Below are positions 58,798 through 64,000 of a stretch of 64,000 nt of DNA, piece by piece. The position numbers and the translations under genes are program-made. Origin of the DNA: Ulota crispa (taxonomy: Eukaryota; Streptophyta; Bryopsida; Orthotrichales; Orthotrichaceae); assembly GCA_963920765.1 (NCBI GenBank), contig OY987244.1:11038501-11102500 (forward strand), read 5' to 3'. Each line of letters begins with the position of its first letter. Position 1 is the stretch's first letter. A model generated the notes under the pieces. That model saw only the letters and a program-made list of their open reading frames with translations. It searched no databases and was not told the DNA's origin.

Positions 58798-59589
58798 TAA
58801 CATACATTTTGTCATTGTCCCATTTCTGTTGCCAATATACAGCACAAAAAAATTGAAATGTTTTATTCTAATCTGATATTTATTTTTAATTCCATATCTT
58901 CTCATGAGTTTTTTCTGCTAGTGGTAACATGTAAACTATTAAATATGGTGAAAAATTTCCATCAACCATTTACTATTTGATTTTCTTCAGGAAGTCCTAA
59001 TTCGCAACCTTAAATACAAGAGTTATATATTATAGGCACCAAACGCTTTGGTAATAATAAAACCAAGTTGCATTCAAACCTTATTCTAATTAGACAAAAA
59101 TTGTACATGTATATTTTTTTGTTCAAGTGAAATAAATCCATCTAGGATAAACATCAACTAAAAAGAAAATTTTGAGCACAACCACACCATTTCTTTTTCA
59201 AAGTTTCAATAAAACATTGGTGGTGATGTGGTGCTACATATTAAACAAAAATGGAACGTATTTAACTTACTACAATCCTTGATTTTGTCAATACAGAGTT
59301 TTTCTTTTTTCTTTTTTTCTTTTCTTTTCTTGCGATCAAACCAAAATAGATTGTTGTATAAACCAAGAGTACAATTACTCGCTATTCAAACTCTAAATGT
59401 GATCCTAATTACAAAGGGTCTTTATAGCCATTTTGAGAATGTAAAAGTGATGTTTCAGAAACATCTTTTGTTTAAGAGAAAAGTAGTAACAAAGTATACA
59501 CAACATGTTAAATATCTAATTTGCAATAAGTTTTTTTCCTTCTAAGAATAAAACTAAAGTGCAACTAAAAAAAATAAGATAAACCCCAT

Positions 59590-61313
59590 CATGATCTACA
59601 CATTCCTTCCGTCCCCCAACGATAGTTGGAGCTAGAGTGCTTGTTGAGCTCATCTCGCTGCACAAGTATACAAAAAAAACAAATCTTAATAAACAAGGCC
59701 AAGGCCACAAAAACATTTTATATTTTGAATATATAAATTGTTTGTTAATGTATTCATTTTTAAAAAGAGGGAACGAGAGATGTAAAAAATGCCTAAAGAA
59801 GAATTGCAGCTTTTTGACATTATTTCAGTCTTTTTTGTATCTCTTATCAATTTGTTCTAACAAAGTAAGAAAGCAAGATATTTACAAGCTAGAGTGTACT
59901 CAAAAGCATATTTTTATTTATTAGATTGATAAATAAATGTTCAATGTTGAATATTTTAACACTTGTTGTAAAATACTCAACTCTCAGATATTGCAACTAG
60001 AACACACATTTAGAAGTTCCACTAAATATTATTAACCCCTTCTATTTTTTCTAGTTTGATACCATGTTTGGTAAATGTGCACGTGTAATGAGCAATGAAC
60101 TTGCAAGCATTGTAACAAACCAAGATAAGGGTAGTCCAACCATCCTCAATGCAAAGCTAAAGAATTTACAAAAGTAGTTGCCAATTAAAAATTCCTCTTT
60201 GCAAGGTTTCAAAAACCGGGATTGGTTGTTGCAAGGTTTTCCATATTTTTTCTATAAAAAATCAATTTGAAATCTAAAAGAATATAAAATTGTAGTTCTT
60301 ATTCATGTTTTTTTGACAATAAATTTTTTAAGGCCAATTTGATGTAAGACTACAATGATTTACAAGTACATTAGCAATTTCACCCTATTTTAGAAATAAA
60401 ATGCCACAAAAAACCTACAAGAGGGTTGGTGATCCACTAACTTCCTTTTTGTAAAGATTTTGCACAACGAGCATTTTTAAACATCATGTGCATTTTTTTG
60501 TGACGATGCTATCATGCAACATTCAAATTTTGCTTTAATACTTTGTCAAAGACCTAAAGGAATATGTCATTATATGATTGAAAAATTAGACCTTGCTCTT
60601 ATATAATCATGAATATAATTGATTTGTGGACACCAATCTCATGTTTGTTTGAGTATAATTGAACCATTGGATTTGGGAGATGAAACTGTTTTGTGAGTGT
60701 AAAATAGTGAGGCATGAGTGGTGAGCCAAGATTTTGTAGGCAAGAATCAATTCTAAGCTCAAAATCAAAGGAAAAACTTTAAAAAATGACTCTTTTTTCA
60801 AAAGATGAAAGCATTAAGTGCACAATCATAAGGCCCCATGTACATGATTATACGTGAAATTTAATATTTTAACAAAAAAATCTAAGCTTACATATCACAA
60901 ATCACTATCTACGCTCACACTATAGCATTCTCTGGATTTGGGAGGTTTTGTTATAAAAACAACAAGTAAACTTTAGAATAGTTAAAGCTGACATAGTGAA
61001 GCCTAAAGCTTAGGTTTTCTGATATTTGTGTCCTAAATTTTATTTTATAGACACTAGGCAGGGATAATTTTGTTTGGTTTAAGACAATGGTTTTTGAGGG
61101 GTTAAGACAATTAACTTGCAATTTCATTTGATTGGTTGAGAAAGAACTTAATTGACGCAGCTCCTTAAAACTTGTTATAGAAAAGTATGTGATAAGTCGT
61201 ACTTGCATCCGAATTTGCTTTTGAAGTTTTAGCACGTTTTCTTTGTTTTGATGAGCTTGCCTTTGGTACTCTGTCTCCATGGCTTCTTTTGTCTTCAGAA
61301 CCATATTTTCACA
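59590..61313 (-). CDS. 3' end of an unrecognised coiled-coil protein gene (partial)
   Basis: Two candidate last exons on the minus strand. 61203-61313 is 37 codons (CENMVLKTKEAMETEYQR, then AHQNKENVLKLQKQIRMQ) between AATAATGCAG and CAA|GTACGA. 59590-59658 follows ACTTGTGCAG and reads RDELNKHSSSNYRWGTEGM, CRS and stop. Both junctions are phase 0, and the charged heptad-like helix continues into RDELNKH. A possible earlier exon is 63591-63724 (TTYKTVFKKVQFSRVFAPL), which would put a TTAA element and a Helitron in the intervening intron. The start lies outside the window. Family unknown; a chance open frame or a relic is possible. Confidence 0.4.
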
Positions 61314-62146
61314 CTGCATTATTTCGTGGCATATAAACAATAATCAATAAAGCAATTATTGTTAAACCTCTCTAAACCGATGTTAAAAAATCAGTAACTT
61401 CCCTAACTTGGTACTTGTGTAGTCTTTGTTCATTGATATTTTGTCCATTACTATCTTGTCCATGTGTACCAAGGTTCAAGAAGAATTGGCGGTTGGTTCA
61501 AAGCTAGCTGGTTGAACTCAAGAAAAATCATTTGTAATTTATAAACATTGGTTGGAAAACCGGTTTAAAATCTTTAAAAAGGTGAAGTATTGTATAAAAT
61601 AGAGAAAATAATCAAAACTAATTTCCTTGATAAAACCAATTCAATATAGGAATTGATAAAAATAAATTATCAAACTCATAATATTCCTTGGACAATGATG
61701 TATGTCCAATAATCTCTATTCAACAATATTTATTCCATCTCAAAATGATTATCCACATTCAATCCTCAACTTTTCCCATTAGTTTTTTAGTAGGTCATAT
61801 GAAATTGTTCTGGTATGCAACTCAAAAATAAATTGGCAAACTTGTGCAATTAGCTCCATTGATTTTTGTAGTATAGAATTCAAATTCACATGAATTATGA
61901 TTTTTTTTTTACATAATCAATGAAAGTAGTGAAAATATGTTGCAATAAAGAAAACAAGGATAATCATTTGGTACAAGGAGAGTAGAACTTTTGTTCAAAA
62001 GTGCTACCAATTGAGAGGAGTGTAACAATATACCTATTATGAATACTGACATGTATTGAACTTGCAATAAATACACAAGCATTATTCATTTTTATTCCGA
62101 AACCTTGATGATGTCACATATGTCATATGTTTTGAAACACAATTAA

Positions 62147-63557
62147 CCCCTAAAGGTCCAAGCAAAGTTTTCACCATTAACTCTTCAAAACTGCTATTTT
62201 TAGAGCATTAAATAAATTTGAAAATGAAAACATTTTTATGCATATGTGACCGTAGGATCTTGTAGAAGAATAGTTTTAGAAAATGTGGAAAAAAATTTAG
62301 AGTTTTCTACCACTTGGATTGGAAGTTAGAATGGTTTGAATATTCAAAAACATCTTGTGAAAAATCGGGCAGTTACCCTTTGGAAGGTGAAATTCCTAAG
62401 GAAGAAAGGCCATGTGGGTGGTGCTGCTCTAAATTCCTTATTCCACCTAAGTAAAGTACATGTCAAAAAGGTTTCAAATCATTTGGAATTATAAAACATA
62501 TGGAAAAAAATTAGTAAGTAAAAAGAAGTAGAGAATGATTCAAACCACTAAACTGTTAAGAATTTAACTATGGAAATGAAAAATGCCAATCCCAATGGTT
62601 GTGATGTTGTAATAAACAATCTACATCCTTTGGTTTTGTTTTTTTTTCAAAATAATGAAAATTGAGTACAATAAAGGACTTCAAAGTTTATTTTAGGGTA
62701 GAGAATCCATAACTGCCCGCAAACAAAAAATCCTCATAACTTTCATCTTGTTGATCAAAATGGAATGATTTGAAGCTTCCTACATTCACAAAAATCTCCT
62801 AAACCAATTTATAAATTTTGGTTTTGAAAAAAGTGATTTTAAAAAATCGCCCAAGCTGCCCGCTAAACTTATTGAACAACATATTAGGCCACAAATTTTA
62901 CTCATAACTCTAAATGTCATGAAATCTAGTGCATATCTATACTACTAAGTGGGAGCCTAACCCTTACTAACTCCGTGCCCTTTTCTAGAAGCTTCTAGAT
63001 TTTTTTGGTGGAAGTTGAAGCAATAAAAAATGCCCTAGATACAAAACACCAAGCACCCTCCAACCATATTCTTTTCTAGAATCTTCTAGAACTTTTTGGT
63101 GGAAGTTGAAACATAAATGATGCCTCAAATATGAAACACCAAACACCCTCCAACCATGTGTTAGAAAAACAATAAAACACCAAACGCCCCTAGCAAAGTA
63201 TAAAATAAGAGCATTGTGATGAGGGTAATTACTACATTTGGTTTCCAAAAAGAACCAAAATGATGGTGCATCAAGGTTAGATTCTAAACCAATTGTGAAA
63301 GATTGACTCTTTGTAAAATACATTAGGATTAGACTTTAGACCAATTGATTTGTGAGATGTCACTTTTGTATAAAATTGAATGTTGCATCACCCATACATG
63401 TCCAATTCATGCAAAGCATGAGCATGTATACTAGTGAAAGATAAACCTTGTCCCCACATTGTATTCAATTTTTAGCCTAAAATATGAAAAGCTCCAATCA
63501 CATGTACCTACCCAAAATTGCTATGTTTCTAAAAAAGAGGATCTGGTCCTTTAGGAG
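62147..63557. mobile_element. TTAA-flanked (piggyBac-type) non-autonomous element C, with nested Helitron
   Basis: 1411 bp: starts CCCCTAAAGGTCCAAG after TTAA (62143-62146) and ends CTGGTCCTTTAGGAG before TTAA (63558-63561). Subtracting the nested 499 bp Helitron leaves 912 bp, close to element B (931 bp), and 62710-62870 matches element B (CTGCCCGCAAACAAAAAAT and following). No transposase frame. Confidence 0.75.
62936..63434 (+). mobile_element. Non-autonomous Helitron, copy 2
   Basis: 499 bp starting TCTATACTACTAAGTGGGAG after A and ending with hairpin CATGC-AAA-GCATG, ten bases, then CTAG before T (63435). These are textbook Helitron ends. Homologous over its length to 6763-7200 in inverted orientation. 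Confidence 0.8.
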
Positions 63558-63561
63558 TTAA

Positions 63562-64000
63562 GAAAATGTGCCACAATTAGATTCCTTTACACAATCAAGG
63601 TTTGATGTTTGATACTTTTGTATTAACTCTTCCACAAAGATATTGAAAGTAAAATGGTTTTGTGGTAAAGGGGCAAAAACACGGCTAAATTGAACTTTCT
63701 TGAACACAGTTTTGTATGTCGTATCTGCAAGAAAGCATCTAAAGTCTTTTTCCAAAATTAAAAAATAAAACATCTTTCATAAAATAAAAAACAACGTTGT
63801 AGTATGGTTATTTTATTAATTGGCTTTGAGTTAGAGGGGTGTTATAATAGAAAGATTTTCAATTTGTCTGGCAATTTGTATAGGTAAGAGGTAGAAAAGA
63901 TATTTTGAGAAAACAAGGTAAAGTATTTAATCATTATTTTACAAAGATTAGTCCTTAGAACTTTTGTTAAATATTTCAAATATAACTAGAGCAAAAATTC
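63562..64000. other. AT-rich DNA at the window edge
   Basis: Contains the tentative minus-strand exon 63591-63724 (acceptor CTTTCTTGCAG, donor TGT|GTAAAG) discussed with the coiled-coil gene; nothing else seen. Confidence 0.3.

Noticed and set aside
60032-61105. TTAACCCCT...GGGGTTAA pair that might be another TTAA element
   Set aside because: Ends match for only about five bases (CCCCT), the interior shows no similarity to A-E, and it would span the candidate coiled-coil exon at 61203's neighbourhood; chance pairing in AT-rich DNA is more likely.
1-64000. LTR retroelements, retrovirus-like copies or Polintons
   Set aside because: I found no long direct terminal repeats with TG...CA ends, no reverse transcriptase, integrase, capsid or polymerase motifs in any frame.

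Overview
This 64 kb window is nuclear DNA of a land plant. Three protein genes with short GT-AG introns resemble their Arabidopsis counterparts, and there is a plant-type tRNA-Glu gene. The remainder is AT-rich DNA full of small DNA transposons. I cannot place the species. An odd intron/exon detail in one gene and the transposon mix do not look like a typical model flowering plant.

Layout. 1-2.4 kb: a possible minus-strand gene start with a CAG/CAA repeat, otherwise nothing clear. 2.4-13.2 kb: stacked MITEs (repeat copy A, Tourist-like, foldback, Stowaway-like with a nested Helitron, a TTAA element, a hAT-like MITE with a nested CACTA MITE, and a Stowaway). 13.5-17.6 kb (+): RFC3, the small clamp-loader subunit, in 11 exons, with an E2F-type site in its promoter. 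17.83-17.90 kb (-): tRNA-Glu(CTC). 18-25 kb: MITEs and a second TTAA element. 25-30 kb: very AT-rich DNA with scattered, broken protein-coding pieces on both strands. 31-32.3 kb: nested foldback elements. 33.0-36.7 kb (+): a p24-family (TMED) cargo receptor in 4 exons. 37.6-41.6 kb, possibly to 42.3 kb (-): a class 3 / sn-1 diacylglycerol-type lipase in 10 coding exons. 42.7-46 kb: repeats, a foldback with a nested CACTA MITE, and a TTAA element. 46.2-48.1 kb: an array of diverged nested hairpins. 50.7-52.3 kb: tandem repeats (128 bp unit). 55 kb: a SINE-like insert. 56.7-58.8 kb: a TTAA element and two Stowaway-like MITEs. 59.6-61.3 kb, perhaps to 63.7 kb (-): the 3' end of a coiled-coil protein gene. 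62.1-63.6 kb: another TTAA element with a nested Helitron.

The three complete genes act separately: DNA replication (RFC3), ER-Golgi cargo traffic (p24) and lipid hydrolysis (lipase). p24 and the lipase converge, with their stop codons 857 bp apart. I recognised no LTR retrovirus-like element, no Polinton and no transposase reading frame, so all mobile elements here look non-autonomous.

The most unusual features are (i) three related elements, plus two more distant ones, that end in TTAA with CCCCTAAAGGACCAAG-type inverted termini, the signature of piggyBac elements, which are seldom if ever described from land plants; (ii) the regularly spaced hairpin array at 46-48 kb; and (iii) a set of nested insertions whose lengths and target duplications confirm one another.
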